From Pseudomonadota bacterium (GTDB lineage: Bacteria > Pseudomonadota > Gammaproteobacteria > Burkholderiales > Burkholderiaceae_C), in assembly GCA_018241225.1 (NCBI GenBank), contig JAFEEG010000010.1, positions 62,001 to 126,000 of the forward strand: a DNA stretch of 64,000 bases, written 5' to 3'. A program made the translations under genes and the position numbers. The notes under the pieces are model-generated. The model did no database searches and was not told the DNA's origin. It worked only from the letters and a program-made list of their open reading frames with translations. Positions 17,875 through 26,375 of this stretch are shown one piece after another. Numbering within the stretch: position 1 is the first letter of the stretch; each line of letters starts with the position of its first letter.

Positions 17875-17977
17875 GCACCACCATCATGCACGAGTCATGC
17901 CTTGGCACTTTCCCGGGGGCCTATCATCGGGCGTTTGGCGAGGGCCGCCGCCTCGCCCGAGCAATAGAGTTTTCAAG

Positions 17978-18229
17978 ATGAACGACACCACTTCCAAGCC
18001 GCCGCTCCCGGACCACCTGTCCATCGACCCCCGCAGCCCGCACTACGTGGCGGCCATCTTCGAGCACGACATCGGCATCCGCTTCAATGACAAGGAGCGC
18101 CATGACGTGGAGGAATACTGCGTCAGCGAAGGCTGGATCAAGGTGCCCGCCGGCAAGACGCTGGACCGCAAGGGCAACCCGCTGATGCTCAAGCTCAAGG
18201 GCAAGGTCGAAGCCTTCTACCGCGACTGA
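17978..18229 (+). CDS. DUF3297 family protein
   Basis: 83 residues. The whole sequence matches the small DUF3297 family: PDHLSIDPRSPHYV at the start, GIRFNDKERHDVEEYCVSEG in the middle and GKTLDRKGNPLMLKLKG near the end. Function unknown. It is soluble, without signal or membrane segment. The ATG at 17978 is preferred to the longer open frame because family homology begins there. An osmC-type gene follows 27 bases downstream. Confidence 0.88.
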   Translation: MNDTTSKPPLPDHLSIDPRSPHYVAAIFEHDIGIRFNDKERHDVEEYCVSEGWIKVPAGKTLDRKGNPLMLKLKGKVEAFYRD

Positions 18230-18256
18230 ACTCCAGCAAGAAAAGGACTTCTTCCC

Positions 18257-18655
18257 ATGACCGTTTCCGTCAGCCGCGAAGACCTCGCCGGCACTCGTCA
18301 CCGCGTCAAGATCCGCCAGCACAGCTTTACCGTCGATACCTCGGTGGCCGGTGGCGGCAACGACGAGGGCCCCAGCCCGCACGACCTGTACGACGCATCG
18401 CTGGCCTCGTGCAAGGCGCTTACGGTGCTGCTGTACGCCAAGCGCAAGGGGATGCCGCTGGAGAACATCGAGGTGCAGGTGGAGCGCGACGACAGCCAGG
18501 AGCGCCAGGGCACCTACAAGCTCAAGGCGGTATTGCACCTGAGTGGCGCGCTCGACGACGCACAGCGCGCCGAGCTGCTGCGCGTGGCCGGCAAGTGCCC
18601 GGTGCACCGCCTCATGACCGAGGTGAAGACCGAAGTCGAGACGGTGCTGGCCTGA
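18257..18655 (+). CDS. OsmC/Ohr-family peroxide-reducing protein
   Basis: 132 residues, OsmC fold. The two redox cysteines of the family are present: C52 in LASCKALTVLLYA and a second in AGKCPVHRLM near 115. The protein is of the YhfA-like OsmC group by length and by the ending VHRLMTEVKTEVET. Members reduce organic hydroperoxides with thiols in the cytoplasm. Start preceded by AAGAAAAGGAC. Confidence 0.88.
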   Translation: MTVSVSREDLAGTRHRVKIRQHSFTVDTSVAGGGNDEGPSPHDLYDASLASCKALTVLLYAKRKGMPLENIEVQVERDDSQERQGTYKLKAVLHLSGALDDAQRAELLRVAGKCPVHRLMTEVKTEVETVLA

Positions 18656-18685
18656 GCAGCTTGCCCGCCGCGCGGCCTGGCGCTT

Positions 18686-19471
18686 TCAGATCAGGTTGCG
18701 CATTGCCTGCGCGGTTTCGCGCAGCACCGGCAGCACCCGCGCCACCGCGTCCTCGCTCGACTCGTGCCCCATGGGCATGGTGATGTTGAGCGCACCTACC
18801 AGCTCGCCCCGGCGGTCGCGCAGCGGCACGGCAATGCCGCGTGAATTCAGGTCCAGCTGCTGCTCCGACAGCGACCAGCCCTGGGCGCGGATGCGGGCCA
18901 GCTCCAGCCGCATGCGGTCCTTGCTTGCGATGGTGTGCGAGGTGAACACCGCCAGCTCGTGCGTGGCCAGCCAGTGGGCCTGTTCCTCGTCGCTGCGCAT
19001 GGCCAGCATCAGCATGCCGGCGGCCGTGACCTGCGCCGGCACCCGCGCGCCCAGCACGTAGCCGGTGCTCATGCTGCGGTTGGGGCCGTTGCGGGCGATG
19101 TAGACCACCTCGTCGCCATCCATGACCGACAGGTAGGCGATCTCGTGCGTGCCCGCGGCCACCCGCTGCAAGAAGGGCTGCACGATGCGCGGCAGCCGCG
19201 CCGACTCCAGGTACGAGCGCCCCAGCCGCAGCACGCGCGGCGTCAGCCAGAACAGCTTGCCGTCGCTGGCCACGTAGCCCATGTGCTGCAGGGTGAGCAG
19301 ATAGCGGCGCGCGGCGGTGCGCGTCATGCCGGTGCGCTGGCCGGCCTGGCTGGCCGTCATGCGCGGGTTGGCGTCGTCGAAGGCCTCGATGATGCTCACG
19401 CCGCGCTCCAGCCCGGCGATCCAGTCACGCTTGTCCAGCCCCGCAGGTGGCTGCTTGTCGTCGTCCGTCAT
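18686..19471 (-). CDS. IclR-family transcriptional regulator, PcaR/PobR type
   Basis: 261 residues. The N-terminal winged helix includes SQAGQRTGMTRTAARRYLLTL (helix-turn-helix about 39-60), and the C-terminal IclR effector domain contains VLGARVPAQVTAAGMLML and LNSRGIAVPLRDRRGELVGALN. The pattern is that of the Pca/Pob subgroup, which controls protocatechuate and 4-hydroxybenzoate genes. It is transcribed divergently from the catabolic cluster. Three repeats resembling PcaR sites lie in the shared promoter region. The effector, probably a beta-ketoadipate-pathway intermediate, is inferred. Confidence 0.9.
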   Translation of the reverse strand: MTDDDKQPPAGLDKRDWIAGLERGVSIIEAFDDANPRMTASQAGQRTGMTRTAARRYLLTLQHMGYVASDGKLFWLTPRVLRLGRSYLESARLPRIVQPFLQRVAAGTHEIAYLSVMDGDEVVYIARNGPNRSMSTGYVLGARVPAQVTAAGMLMLAMRSDEEQAHWLATHELAVFTSHTIASKDRMRLELARIRAQGWSLSEQQLDLNSRGIAVPLRDRRGELVGALNITMPMGHESSEDAVARVLPVLRETAQAMRNLI

Positions 19472-19499
19472 GGCTAGGTCATTCCCTTGATTTGCTCAA

Positions 19500-19515
19500 T
19501 GTTCGCACATCGGTG
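19500..19515 (+). promoter_or_regulatory. PcaR-like operator half, weaker copy
   Basis: TGTTCGCACATCGGTG matches the stronger adjacent copy (19514-19529) at 11 of 16 positions, including TGTTCG and ATCG at the same spacing, and abuts it in direct orientation. It lies 29 bases upstream of the regulator start, fitting autoregulation. Confidence 0.4.
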
Positions 19516-19529
19516 TTCGATGATCGATC
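19514..19529 (+). promoter_or_regulatory. PcaR-like operator, copy 1
   Basis: TGTTCGATGATCGATC closely resembles the site GTTCGATAATCGCAC that I recall for PcaR of Pseudomonas putida. The same pattern occurs inverted at 19598-19613 (13 of 16 bases identical). Both lie between the divergent IclR gene and the catabolic operon. Confidence 0.55.
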
Positions 19530-19597
19530 ATTTGCCGAGAATTCTTGTTGCGGTTGACCCGGCTGCCGCTACAGTGCGAGCCTGCCAAAACCCCGCC

Positions 19598-19613
19598 GAA
19601 CGATAGTCGAACA
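19598..19613 (-). promoter_or_regulatory. PcaR-like operator, copy 2 (inverted)
   Basis: On the minus strand this reads TGTTCGACTATCGTTC, sharing TGTTCGA, ATCG and TC with copy 1. It ends 15 bases before the ATG of the first catabolic-side gene, a position suited to repression or to control at the transcription start. Confidence 0.55.
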
Positions 19614-19628
19614 GCGCGAAAGTTCTTC

Positions 19629-20549
19629 ATGCACTCCATCCAAGGCTCCACCGATCTCTTCCTGATGCCGGGCGACCCGGTGACCAACGTGCGGGTGCCG
19701 CGCATGTTCAACGCAGTGTTCGAGCGCTTCGGAGTCGACGCGGTGATGGTGCCGGCGCGGGTGCCGGTGCGCGACCTGGCGGTGTTCCTCAAGGCGAGCT
19801 TCCTGGCAAAGAACATCCGCGGCATGGTGATCGCGCCGCCACACAAGCCGCTGGTCATCAGCCTGCTGGACGGCTGCGGCCTGCTGGGCCGCGTGGCCGG
19901 CTCGGTCAACATCGTGCGGCGTACCGAAAGCGGCGACCTCGAGGGCGACCTGTTCGACGGCGAAGGCTTCACCTCGGCGCTGGAGTACTTCAACATTCCG
20001 TATCGCGGCAAGCGCGTGCTGATCCTGGGGGCAGGGGTCACCGGCGCGGCCATGGGCGTGGCGCTGGCCGACGGCGGCACGGTGGATGGCGCGGCACACG
20101 TGGCTTTCTACGACCCGGTGGCTGGCAAGGCCGCGGGGCTCGCGGCGCAGCTCGACGCCTTCTTCGACGCCACGGTGGTGGCGGTGCCTTCCAGCGACCC
20201 GGCCGGCTACGACCTGGTGGTCAATGCATCGCAGACGGGCCTGGCGCCGCAGGATGGCCTGCCCTGCGACGTGGCGCGCATCGAGCCGCATGCGGCCGTG
20301 TTCGACGTGCTGCTGCGCGGCCAGCCCACACCCCTCGTGCGGGCGGCGCGTGCGCGCGGGCTGCATGCGCAGGCGGGCTTCGAGATGCTCATCCAGCAGA
20401 TCCCGTACTACCTGGACTACTACGGCTACACCGAGGCCGCGCAGGGCGTGCGCGACGACAGCAGCTTCCTGCGCGAGCTGGTCTACCCCGCCGCGCTGGT
20501 TGACGAAGCGCGCAACCCGCTGCGCTACCACTCGGCCAGCGTGGCCTGA
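19629..20549 (+). CDS. Shikimate-dehydrogenase-like (AroE superfamily) oxidoreductase
   Basis: 306 residues: an AroE-type substrate-binding domain (1-115), a Rossmann domain with GAGVTGAAMGVAL, and the closing GFEMLIQQIPYYLDYYG. Catalytic Lys (K73 in APPHKP), N94 and Asp (D110 in DLFDGEG) are conserved. However, the two serines that bind the shikimate carboxylate in AroE are replaced by V21 and V23 in GDPVTNVRVP, and Thr61 by Ala. The substrate is therefore probably not shikimate or quinate, though a related cyclic hydroxy acid feeding protocatechuate is plausible. First gene of the operon facing the IclR regulator. The ATG at 19629 is chosen over an open frame that runs through the operators. 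Confidence 0.8.
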   Translation: MHSIQGSTDLFLMPGDPVTNVRVPRMFNAVFERFGVDAVMVPARVPVRDLAVFLKASFLAKNIRGMVIAPPHKPLVISLLDGCGLLGRVAGSVNIVRRTESGDLEGDLFDGEGFTSALEYFNIPYRGKRVLILGAGVTGAAMGVALADGGTVDGAAHVAFYDPVAGKAAGLAAQLDAFFDATVVAVPSSDPAGYDLVVNASQTGLAPQDGLPCDVARIEPHAAVFDVLLRGQPTPLVRAARARGLHAQAGFEMLIQQIPYYLDYYGYTEAAQGVRDDSSFLRELVYPAALVDEARNPLRYHSASVA

Positions 20550-20591
20550 AGAACAACGGCATTTCCAACGAACGACAACGAGGAGACAAGC

Positions 20592-21764
20592 ATGAACCAG
20601 ACGAACGAAGCAGCTCGCCGCCTGCTGTGCCAGGCCCTGGTGCTCGGTGCCTTTGCCGGCGTGGGCACGGGCGCATGGGCCCAGCAGACCATCAAGATCG
20701 CCAACATCGTCGAGCTCTCGGGCGGCGGCGCCACGGCCGGCACCAACTTCAAGAACGGCGTGGAGCTGGCGGTCAAGGAAATCAACGCCTCGGGCGGCAT
20801 CCTGGGCAAGAAGATCGAATCGAGCACCAGCGACACGCAGAGCAACCCCGGCGTGGCCAAGGGCCTGACGCAAAAGGCCATCGACGACGATGTGTTCGCC
20901 ATCTTCGGCCCGGTGTTCTCCGGCTCGATCATGGTGAGCATGGCCGAGAGCCGTCGTGCCGAGGTGCCCAACTTCACCGGCGGCGAGGCGGCGTCCATCA
21001 CCGAGCAGGGCAACAAGTACGTGTTCCGCACCAGCTTCACGCAGGCCACCGCCATGCCCAAGCTGGCGCGCTACATCGACCAGCAGATGAAGATCAAGTC
21101 GCTGGCCGTCATCTACGTGAACAACGACTTCGGCAAGGGCGGGCTGGACGCCATCAAGAAGGCGCTGGCTTCCACGCCGGTGAAGGTGGCCACCGAGATT
21201 TCCACCGAGCCGGGGCAGATCGACTTTGCCGCCGCCGTGCTGCGCGCCAAGCAGAGCAATGCCGACGCGCTGTTTGCCTACAGCAACGAGGAAGAGTCGG
21301 CGCGCCTCTTGCGCGAGCTGCGCAAGCAGGGCTATGCCAAGCCCATCATCGGCGAGACCACGCTCACCGGCCAGAAGGTGATCGACCTGGCGGGCGAGGC
21401 GGCCAACGGCGCGATCGCGCACGTGGGCCTGACGGTGGATGCGCCCAACCCGGCCATCCGGGCCTTCCGCGCCAAGTTCGAGAAGGAATACAAGTACGTG
21501 TCGGACCACAACGGCATGAAGGGCTACTCGGGCGTGTACCTGCTCAAGGCCGCCATCGAGAAGACCGGCAAGCTCGACCGCAAGGCCGTGGCTGCCACGC
21601 TGCACGGCCTGAAGGTGACGGCGGCCCAGCAACCCGGCGTGCTGATGGACGTGTCCATCGACGGCAAGGGCGACCTGGACCGCGAGAGCTTCATCGTCGA
21701 GGTGAAGAACGGCAAGCAGGAAGTGATTGCGACGGTGCCCGCACTGGGCACCGCTGGAAAGTAA
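20592..21764 (+). CDS. Branched-chain-type ABC transporter substrate-binding protein
   Basis: 390 residues with a Sec signal peptide (RRLLCQALVLGAFAGVGTGAWAQ) and a periplasmic-binding-protein type I fold: QTIKIANIVELSGGGATAG at the mature start, GGILGKKIE and NNDFGKGGLDAIKKAL later. Members bind amino acids, urea or aromatic acids. The genes around it argue for an aromatic or alicyclic acid that is converted to protocatechuate. Strong ribosome site GAGGAGAC. It starts the five-gene importer block. Confidence 0.9.
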   Translation: MNQTNEAARRLLCQALVLGAFAGVGTGAWAQQTIKIANIVELSGGGATAGTNFKNGVELAVKEINASGGILGKKIESSTSDTQSNPGVAKGLTQKAIDDDVFAIFGPVFSGSIMVSMAESRRAEVPNFTGGEAASITEQGNKYVFRTSFTQATAMPKLARYIDQQMKIKSLAVIYVNNDFGKGGLDAIKKALASTPVKVATEISTEPGQIDFAAAVLRAKQSNADALFAYSNEEESARLLRELRKQGYAKPIIGETTLTGQKVIDLAGEAANGAIAHVGLTVDAPNPAIRAFRAKFEKEYKYVSDHNGMKGYSGVYLLKAAIEKTGKLDRKAVAATLHGLKVTAAQQPGVLMDVSIDGKGDLDRESFIVEVKNGKQEVIATVPALGTAGK

Positions 21765-21783
21765 GACGCGGGCCGCTCGCAGC

Positions 21784-22659
21784 ATGACGGATTTTCTCCA
21801 GCTGGTATTCAGCGGGCTGGCCACCGGCAGCATCTACGCGCTGGCCGCGCTGGGCTTCACGCTGCTTTGGCAGGCCAGCGGCACCATCAACTTCGCCCAG
21901 GGCGAGTTCGTGATGCTGCCGGCCTTTGCCATGCTGGCCTGCATGTCCTTCGGTGCGCCGCTGGGCATGGCCTTCGTCATCACCGTGGCGCTGGCGGTGG
22001 TGGTGCTGGGCTGGGGCTTCAAGCGCGGCGTGGTCGACCCGCTCATGCGCTTCGGAATGATGCCCATCGTGGTGGCCACCATCGGCCTGTCGATTGCCAT
22101 GCGCAACGGCGTGCGCGCCGGCTTCAGCGCCGAGGCGCATCCTTTTCCCAGCCTGTTTGCCGACAAGCTGTTCAACATCGGCGGCGTGACGCTCACGCTG
22201 GCCGACATCGGCACCTTCGTGCTGGCGGTGGCCATCGTGCTGGCCACGCAGGCCTTTCTCTCGCGCACCGTCACCGGCCGCGCGATGCAGGCGGTGGCGC
22301 AGAACACCGAGAGCGCGCAGGTGCTGGGCATCGACGTGCCGCGCATGGTGTTCTATACCTTCGCCATCAATGCGGCGCTCGCGGTGGCGGCGGCGCTGCT
22401 GGTCACGCCCACCTACCTGGCCAAGTTCGACATGGGCGAGGGCCTGGGCACCAAGGCCTTCTTCGCGGCCATCATCGGCGGCTTCAACAACTCGCGCGGC
22501 GCGCTGGTGGGCGGGCTGATCGTGGGCGTGGCGGAGAACCTGGCCTCGGCCTACATCTCGCCGGCCTACAAGGACGCGGTGGCGCTGCTCATCTTCATGG
22601 TGGTGATCCTGTTCAAGCCGCAGGGGCTGCTGGGTCGCAAGGAGGAGCGCAAGGTATGA
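21784..22659 (+). CDS. Branched-chain-type ABC transporter permease (LivH type)
   Basis: 291 residues, about eight hydrophobic helices, with GSIYALAALGFTLLWQASGT and INFAQGEFVML at the N-terminus (family block NxAHGxx in LivH). The C-terminus has FKPQGLLGRKEERKV. It forms the inner-membrane channel with the LivM-type partner, whose start overlaps this stop (ATGA). The ATG at 21784 starts immediately before the first helix. Confidence 0.92.
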   Translation: MTDFLQLVFSGLATGSIYALAALGFTLLWQASGTINFAQGEFVMLPAFAMLACMSFGAPLGMAFVITVALAVVVLGWGFKRGVVDPLMRFGMMPIVVATIGLSIAMRNGVRAGFSAEAHPFPSLFADKLFNIGGVTLTLADIGTFVLAVAIVLATQAFLSRTVTGRAMQAVAQNTESAQVLGIDVPRMVFYTFAINAALAVAAALLVTPTYLAKFDMGEGLGTKAFFAAIIGGFNNSRGALVGGLIVGVAENLASAYISPAYKDAVALLIFMVVILFKPQGLLGRKEERKV

Positions 22660-23657
22660 AGATGCGCCACCTTCTCCTGGCAGCCATCGCTGCGGCGGCG
22701 CTGCTCACTGCGCCGCACTTCCTCAAGAGCTATGGCATCTACCTGCTGAGCTACTGGCTGGTCTACATCATCGCCACCATGGGGCTGAACCTCACGGTGG
22801 GCTATGCGGGGCAGAAGTCGCTGGGGCACGCGGCCTTCCTGGGCATCGGCGCCTACACGGTGGCGATCCTGATGAAAGCCGGCGTGAGCTTCTGGCTGGG
22901 GCTGCCGGCCGCCGCGCTGATCTGCTTCGCGGTGGGGCTGGTGCTGGGCTTTCCGGCGCTGCGCGTGCAGATGATCTACCTGGCCTTCGCCACGCTGGGC
23001 TTCAACACGGCGGTGTGGCTGATCATCCGCAACGAGGAGTGGCTCACGGGCGGCACCTTCGGCATCAACAACATCGCGCGGCCGGAGATCTTCGGTTATT
23101 CGCTCGAAGGCAACCTGGCCTACTACCACCTGGTGCTGGCCATCGCGGTGCTGATGGGCCTGAAGCTGTGGTTCCTGCTGCGCTCGCCCTGGGGCAAGGC
23201 CTTTACCGCGCTGCGCGACAACCCGATCCGCGCCGAAAGCCTGGGCATCAGCGTGCGCGGCTACACCTTGCTCTCGTTCGCCATCGGCGCGGCCTATGCG
23301 GGCGTGGCCGGCGGGTTGTTCGCATCGCTGGTGCAGTTCATCGAGCCGGGGCCGTTCACGGTGGCGGCCTCGATCATGATGTACCTCATGGTGGTGGTGG
23401 GCGGCCCGGGCTACTTCCTGGGGCCGGTGCTGGGCGCGGCCGTGGGCGTGGTGCTGCCGGAGTGGCTGCGCGACGTGCCCGGCGTGGCCAACTGGTACCT
23501 GCCGGCCTTCGGCGCGGCGGTGGTGCTGCTGATGGTGTGGCTGCCCGACGGGCTGCTGTCCATTCCCGACCGGATCAGGGCGCGGCGCGAGGCACGCGAG
23601 GCTTCGGCGCTGCGTGCCGCAACTGCGGCGGCCACGCGCCAGGAGGCCGTGCAATGA
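22656..23657 (+). CDS. Branched-chain-type ABC transporter permease (LivM type)
   Basis: 333 residues with about ten hydrophobic helices. NLTVGYAGQKSLGHAAFLGI and RDNPIRAESLGI are the usual LivM blocks, and FKPQG is replaced by WLPDGLLSIPDRIRARR at the end. Preceded by AAGGAGGAGCGCAAGGT, with the start inside the previous stop, and ending in ATGA overlap with the ATPase gene, so tightly coupled on both sides. Confidence 0.92.
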   Translation: MKMRHLLLAAIAAAALLTAPHFLKSYGIYLLSYWLVYIIATMGLNLTVGYAGQKSLGHAAFLGIGAYTVAILMKAGVSFWLGLPAAALICFAVGLVLGFPALRVQMIYLAFATLGFNTAVWLIIRNEEWLTGGTFGINNIARPEIFGYSLEGNLAYYHLVLAIAVLMGLKLWFLLRSPWGKAFTALRDNPIRAESLGISVRGYTLLSFAIGAAYAGVAGGLFASLVQFIEPGPFTVAASIMMYLMVVVGGPGYFLGPVLGAAVGVVLPEWLRDVPGVANWYLPAFGAAVVLLMVWLPDGLLSIPDRIRARREAREASALRAATAAATRQEAVQ

Positions 23658-24403
23658 GCCAGCAGCCACTGCTCAAGGTCAGCGACCTGCGCAAGTCCTA
23701 CGGTGCCATCCGCGCTGTAGACGGTGTGAGCTTCGAGGTCATGCCCGGCGAGATCTTCGGCGTGATCGGCCCCAATGGCTCGGGCAAGACCACGCTGTTC
23801 AACAGCATGCTGGGGCAGATCCGCCCCGACGCCGGCCGCATCGAATTGCAGGGCCAGGACGTGACGCACCTGGGCCCGCTGCAGCTCAACCGGCACGGCG
23901 TGGGCCGCACCTTCCAGACGCTGCAGGTGTTCGGAAAGATGAGCGTGCGCGACAACCTCATCGTGGCGGCGCAGGAGCACCAGGGCTCGATGTGGGGGCG
24001 GCTGTTCATGCCGGGCGACAGCGGCCTGGGCGCCAAGGCCGATGCGCTGATCGACCAGTTCCGAATCCGTCACGTGGCCGACAAGAAGGCGGGACAACTG
24101 TCGTATGGCCAGCAGAAGCTGGTGGACATCGGCATGGCCTTCATGAGCGAGCCCGAACTGGTGCTGCTCGACGAGCCTTGCGCGGGCGTCAACCCGAGCC
24201 TGGTGGGCGGCCTCTCGCGCCTGCTCAAGGAACTCAACGCCAGCCGGCGCGGCAGCTTCGTCGTGATCGAGCACAACATGGACTTCGTGATGGACCTGTG
24301 CCACCGCATCATGGTGATGGTGGAGGGCAAGGTGATGGCCATCGGAACGCCGGCCGAGATCCGCGCCAACAAGCAGGTGCTGGACGCCTACCTCGGAAGC
24401 TGA
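23654..24403 (+). CDS. Branched-chain-type ABC transporter ATP-binding protein (LivG type)
   Basis: 249 residues. Walker A GPNGSGKTT, Q-loop GRTFQTLQVF, a signature reading LSYGQQKLVDIGMAF, Walker B LVLLDEPCAGVNP and H-loop VIEHNMDFVM. LSYGQ and the following KLVDIG are common in LivG proteins. It energises uptake together with the LivF-type partner encoded five bases downstream. Confidence 0.92.
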   Translation: MSQQPLLKVSDLRKSYGAIRAVDGVSFEVMPGEIFGVIGPNGSGKTTLFNSMLGQIRPDAGRIELQGQDVTHLGPLQLNRHGVGRTFQTLQVFGKMSVRDNLIVAAQEHQGSMWGRLFMPGDSGLGAKADALIDQFRIRHVADKKAGQLSYGQQKLVDIGMAFMSEPELVLLDEPCAGVNPSLVGGLSRLLKELNASRRGSFVVIEHNMDFVMDLCHRIMVMVEGKVMAIGTPAEIRANKQVLDAYLGS

Positions 24404-24408
24404 TCACG

Positions 24409-25140
24409 ATGAGCGAAGACTTCATCCGTTTCGAAGGCGTGCTGGCCGGCTACAAGGACTTCATGGTCCTCAACGAACTGAGCTTCTGCGCGCGGCGAGG
24501 GGCGATCACGCTGCTGCTGGGGCCCAACGGCGCCGGCAAGTCCACCGTGCTCAAGACGCTGTTCGGCCTGCTCAAGCCCAAGGCCGGCCGCATCTTGCTC
24601 GATGGCCAGGACATCACCGGCGCCACGCAGAAGCAGTTGCTTGCGCGCGGCGTCGCCTTCGTGCCGCAAGGGCGCAACCTGTTCGGCCAGCTCACCGTGT
24701 GGCAGAACCTGGAGCTGGGCGGCATCACGCTGGGCATGAAGGCCACGCACGAGCGCATTCCACAGGTGCTGTCGCTGTTCCCGCGGGTGAAGGAGCGCAT
24801 GCACAGCATGGCCTCGTCGCTTTCGGGCGGCGAGCAGAAGCAATTGGAAGTGGGCCGCGCGCTGCTGCTGGCGCCCAGGGTTCTGCTGATCGACGAGCCT
24901 TCCATCGGCCTGTCTCCGCTGGTGGTTCAGGACGTGTTCCGCCTGCTGCGCCGCCTGGCCGACGAAGGCACCACGGTGCTGATGGTCGAGCAGAACGTGA
25001 AGAGCGCGCTCAAGTACGCCGACGAAGCCATTGCGCTCGAATCGGGCCGGCTGGTGCTGCAGCGCAAGGCGCAAGAGCTGCTGGCCGACCCCGACATCGA
25101 GCGCCTGTTCCTCGGCGGTGCGGCACCCATGCCTGCTTGA
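24409..25140 (+). CDS. Branched-chain-type ABC transporter ATP-binding protein (LivF type)
   Basis: 243 residues. Walker A GPNGAGKST, signature LSGGEQKQLEVGRALL, Walker B VLLIDEPSIGLSP, H-loop region MVEQNVKSAL. It completes a full importer with the preceding four genes. The pcaB gene follows after 32 bases, so transporter and catabolic genes are probably one transcript. Confidence 0.92.
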   Translation: MSEDFIRFEGVLAGYKDFMVLNELSFCARRGAITLLLGPNGAGKSTVLKTLFGLLKPKAGRILLDGQDITGATQKQLLARGVAFVPQGRNLFGQLTVWQNLELGGITLGMKATHERIPQVLSLFPRVKERMHSMASSLSGGEQKQLEVGRALLLAPRVLLIDEPSIGLSPLVVQDVFRLLRRLADEGTTVLMVEQNVKSALKYADEAIALESGRLVLQRKAQELLADPDIERLFLGGAAPMPA

Positions 25141-25172
25141 AGAATCAGTCAAATTTCAGGGACCAGACACTC

Positions 25173-26363
25173 ATGAGCATTTTCGAAGCCTTTCTCTCCA
25201 CGCCGGAGGCGCTGGACGCCTTCAGCGACCACCATTTCGTCGACGCTATGCTGCGCTTCGAGGCGGCGCTGGCACGTTCGCAGGCGCAACTCGGGCTCAT
25301 TCCCGAATCGGCCGCGCACTCCATCGTGGGCAGCTGCAAGGTCGAGCTGTTCGACGTGGCCAAGATCCTGCGCGACAGCGGCCGAGCCGGCAGCGTGGCC
25401 ATTCCGCTGGTCAAGAGCCTGAAGGAAGCGGTGGGCCTGTTCAATGCCGATGCGGTGCAGTACGTGCACTTCGGCAGCACCAGCCAGGACGTGATCGACA
25501 CCGCCATGGCCCTGGTCACGCGCGATGCGGTGCAGCTCATCGATACCGACCTGGGCAAGGCCGTCGACGCGTTGCTGCAGCACGCCACCCAGCATGCGCA
25601 GACACCGGTGCTGGCTCGCACGCTGATGCAGCCGGCTTCGGTCACCAGCTTTGGCCTGAAGTGCGCCAACTGGGCCGCGCCGCTGGTGCGCGCGCGTGCC
25701 CGCATTGCGGTGGCGGCGCGCAACGCACTCAAGCTGCAACTGGGCGGTGCCGTGGGCACGCTGGCGCAGATGAAGGGCCAGGGCCCGGCGGTGCGTGAGC
25801 GCGTGGCGCAAGCCCTGGGCCTGCAGGACGCGGGCAATGCCTGGCACACGCAGCGCGACGAATGGGTGGCGCTGGGCTGCGAGCTGGGCATCGTGGTGGG
25901 GAGCCTGGGCAAGATCGCCACCGACATCGCCCTCATGGGGCAATACGAAGTGGGCGAGCTGGCCGAGCCGAGCGAGCCTGGCCGCGGCGGATCGTCCGCG
26001 ATGCCGCACAAGCGCAACCCGGTGGCCTCGATGGTGGCGCTGGCCGCTTCGCACCGCGCTCCGCAGCGCGTGGCGGCGCTGCTGGCCACCATGCCGCAGC
26101 AGCACGAACGCGCACTGGGTGCGTGGCAGGCCGAACTGGCCGAGTGGCCGCAATTGCTGGTCAGCACGCATGGCAGCGTGCGGGCCATGGCCGGGGCCTT
26201 GCCGGGCCTGCAGGTGGACGCCACCCGCATGCGGGCCAACATCGACACCCTGCGCGCCGAACTGCCGCGCGACGCTGCCGATGAATGGTTCGACCCGGCG
26301 CTGGCCCAATCCGCCGGTGCGCTGGCGCTGGAACAAGTCCAGCTGCTGCGCGCCGCCAAATAA
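25173..26363 (+). CDS. pcaB: 3-carboxy-cis,cis-muconate cycloisomerase
   Basis: 396 residues of the fumarase/aspartase superfamily. Blocks in order: HFGSTSQDVIDTA (substrate-binding region), LMQPASVTSFGLK, and the signature GGSSAMPHKRNPV. It lactonises 3-carboxy-cis,cis-muconate, the product of protocatechuate 3,4-dioxygenase, to 4-carboxymuconolactone in the cytoplasm. Assignment over other superfamily members rests on these blocks, on the length, which is nearer PcaB than argininosuccinate lyase, and on pcaC and pcaD downstream. Confidence 0.93.
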   Translation: MSIFEAFLSTPEALDAFSDHHFVDAMLRFEAALARSQAQLGLIPESAAHSIVGSCKVELFDVAKILRDSGRAGSVAIPLVKSLKEAVGLFNADAVQYVHFGSTSQDVIDTAMALVTRDAVQLIDTDLGKAVDALLQHATQHAQTPVLARTLMQPASVTSFGLKCANWAAPLVRARARIAVAARNALKLQLGGAVGTLAQMKGQGPAVRERVAQALGLQDAGNAWHTQRDEWVALGCELGIVVGSLGKIATDIALMGQYEVGELAEPSEPGRGGSSAMPHKRNPVASMVALAASHRAPQRVAALLATMPQQHERALGAWQAELAEWPQLLVSTHGSVRAMAGALPGLQVDATRMRANIDTLRAELPRDAADEWFDPALAQSAGALALEQVQLLRAAK

Positions 26364-26375
26364 GAGGAACCTGAA

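Noticed and set aside
19569..21833. 754-codon minus-strand open frame opposite the AroE-like and binding-protein genes
   Set aside because: Composition (His, Arg, Gly, Ala runs) is that of a GC-rich shadow frame; the plus strand carries well-conserved proteins over the whole span.
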